The translations under genes were made by a program, and so were the position numbers. Positions 13,365 through 14,662 of a DNA stretch of 14,662 nucleotides are shown piece by piece; within the stretch, counting starts at the first letter, position 1; each line of letters starts with the position of its first letter. The notes below the pieces were generated by a model. The model saw only the letters and a program-made list of their open reading frames with translations, had not been told where the DNA came from and made no database searches. The DNA lies in NCBI GenBank assembly GCA_013152195.1, contig JAADGU010000150.1:1-14662 (forward strand). The letters run 5' to 3'. Source of the DNA: Nitrospirota bacterium (GTDB lineage: Bacteria > Nitrospirota > Thermodesulfovibrionia > Thermodesulfovibrionales > JdFR-85).

Positions 13365-14662
13365 ATGTTGACTCTCTTAAACGAAATATGGCCTCATATC
13401 GCCGGAGGGCTTACCCTGCTTGTCACGGTTGTGGCTTCGGGGCATGCCGTCCTGCACAAGCGGGATGCACGTTCGGCAGTAGCATGGGTGGGGGTAATCT
13501 GGCTGGTTCCTGTAGTCGGTGCCCTGCTCTATCTCCTCCTGGGGATCAACCGCATCAGGCGTCGTGCCAGGGCCTTACGCAGTGATCAGAGCCATCTGCC
13601 CTGCCACTCTCAGTGCTCGAGTAAATATCAATGCAGGATTGATGCTGATCAGGCGCTCCAGCAGCACACGCAATTCCTTTCCCTCTCACGCTTGGTAGAA
13701 GGAATTGTACATAAACCTCTCCTGCAGGGCAACAGGATTACCCCTCTTGTCAATGGCGATACCGCCTATCCTTTAATGCTCAGTGCCATCGAAGGGGCAG
13801 AGTCTTCCGTTACCCTTTCTACATACATCTTTGACAACGACAAGGCAGGCAGGCTATTTCTCGACGCCCTTACCCGTGCCGTAGGCCGTGGTGTGGATGT
13901 GCGGGTGCTTGTCGATGACGTTGGAGCACGTTATTCATGGCCCCCGATGACACGTATATTGCAACGTGCAGGCATTACCGTTGCACGCTTTCTCCCAACC
14001 TCTCTTCCCTGGAGAATGCCGTATATCAACCTCAGGAACCACCGCAAGATCCTTGTGGTAGACGGAAAAACAGGATTTACAGGGGGCATGAATATACGGG
14101 TGGGGCATATGTTGAAGGCGAACCCCAAGTATCCTGTACAGGACCTGCACTTTCATGTGGAGGGACCTGTTGTTGCACATCTGCAGGAGATCTTTGCCAA
14201 GGACTGGGCCTTCTGTACAGGGGAGACCATGGAGGGCGAACAGTGGTTTCCATGTATTGAACCAAAGGGCTCTGTAGTAGCACGCGGCATTCCGGATGGA
14301 CCTGATGAGGATTATGAAAAGTTGCTCTGGACCGTTCATGGTGCGCTTACCTGCGCAAGAAAATCCGTGCGGATCGTGACCCCATACTTTATTCCTGATT
14401 CCACCCTGACAACATCGCTGAACCTTGCTGCAATGCGCGGGGTGGATGTGGATATTATTCTCCCGCAGAAAAACAACCTGAGGATAGTCAAGTGGGCATC
14501 CACTGATCTGCTCCTGGAGTGCCTGGAGCACGGCTGCCGTGTCTGGCTGACCACACCACTGTTTGATCATACAAAGCTGATGCTCGTGGATGACGTCTGG
14601 GGCCTGTTTGGCTCTGCAAACATAGACACCAGAAGCTTTCTGCTGAATTTTGAGTTCAATGT
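13365..14662 (+). CDS. Cardiolipin synthase / phospholipase D-family protein, 3'-truncated by the window edge
   Basis: The frame is open from the ATG at 13365 to the window end (432 codons). The N-terminus has two membrane helices (about 13-30 and 38-60) with the PLD-nuclease N-terminal signature ASGHAVLHKRDARSAVAW and LLGINRIRRRA. The first HKD motif is H226-x-K228-x4-D233 followed by GFTGGMNI; the second is H402-x-K404-x4-D409 followed by FGSANID. This two-HKD, two-helix layout is that of ClsA-type cardiolipin synthases, which make cardiolipin from phosphatidylglycerol in the inner membrane. Only the last stretch is missing. No Shine-Dalgarno is obvious; the start fits the family N-terminus. 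It begins 37 bases after ktrA. It is visibly richer in GC and uses more C/G-ending codons (CGT, CGC, GTG) than its neighbours, which may mean a different origin. Confidence 0.9.
   Translation, partial: MLTLLNEIWPHIAGGLTLLVTVVASGHAVLHKRDARSAVAWVGVIWLVPVVGALLYLLLGINRIRRRARALRSDQSHLPCHSQCSSKYQCRIDADQALQQHTQFLSLSRLVEGIVHKPLLQGNRITPLVNGDTAYPLMLSAIEGAESSVTLSTYIFDNDKAGRLFLDALTRAVGRGVDVRVLVDDVGARYSWPPMTRILQRAGITVARFLPTSLPWRMPYINLRNHRKILVVDGKTGFTGGMNIRVGHMLKANPKYPVQDLHFHVEGPVVAHLQEIFAKDWAFCTGETMEGEQWFPCIEPKGSVVARGIPDGPDEDYEKLLWTVHGALTCARKSVRIVTPYFIPDSTLTTSLNLAAMRGVDVDIILPQKNNLRIVKWASTDLLLECLEHGCRVWLTTPLFDHTKLMLVDDVWGLFGSANIDTRSFLLNFEFN

Noticed and set aside
13388..13585. Plus-strand open frame inside the cardiolipin synthase gene
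   Set aside because: It is out of frame with the cardiolipin synthase, whose N-terminal PLD signature is clear over the same bases.

Overview
The window looks like part of a chromosome from a Gram-negative, probably anaerobic bacterium. Nitrospirota (Thermodesulfovibrionia-like) is my best guess, with a deltaproteobacterial lineage as the alternative. This rests on moderate GC, frequent AGG/AGA arginine codons, NtrC-type sigma-54 regulators and the mix of transporters. It is an inference, because no rRNA or other phylogenetic marker is present.

Layout. A 3'-truncated SLC13/DASS permease with two RCK_C domains lies on the minus strand at the left edge (1-1330). From 1553 to 9435 there is a near mirror-image regulatory locus. 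On the minus strand, reading outward from the centre at about 5.25 kb, come a membrane histidine kinase, an NtrC-family sigma-54 response regulator and a Usp-like protein. On the plus strand, also outward, come a second kinase of the same architecture, a second sigma-54 response regulator, a second Usp-like protein and a 65-residue protein. The two Usp-like proteins and the 65-residue protein share a short motif of the form FExxMxAxAFAEAGEFETAREIL, seen four times in the window. I do not recognise it as a named domain. A TauE/SafE permease follows the 65-residue gene and ends at a strong hairpin terminator (10268-10301). Next come a tandem UspA protein, a KtrB/TrkH K+ channel subunit with its KtrA/TrkA gating partner (ATGA overlap), and a 3'-truncated cardiolipin synthase with visibly higher GC.

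Regulation. The minus-strand Usp-like gene has a full-consensus sigma-54 promoter (2268-2283). The plus-strand Usp-like gene has a similar one (8661-8676) with a one-base departure in the -12 box. Both are preceded by the same 19-bp block (18/19 identical) and an IHF-like site. This ties the two output genes to the two sigma-54 activators encoded beside them. The first activator carries a single-base frameshift that separates its Fis-type helix-turn-helix from the rest of the protein; the downstream frame is otherwise intact.

Working model (inference). Two related envelope sensors control two related sigma-54 operons. These operons make small AEAGE-motif/Usp-like proteins at high level (strong Shine-Dalgarno sites) together with a TauE/SafE anion exporter, next to Usp and K+ transport genes. 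The combination suggests an envelope or ion/energy stress response. A second feature is that three genes (kinase 1, tandem Usp, KtrB) have a -10 box 5-8 nt before the start codon and no Shine-Dalgarno sequence, which suggests leaderless mRNAs.
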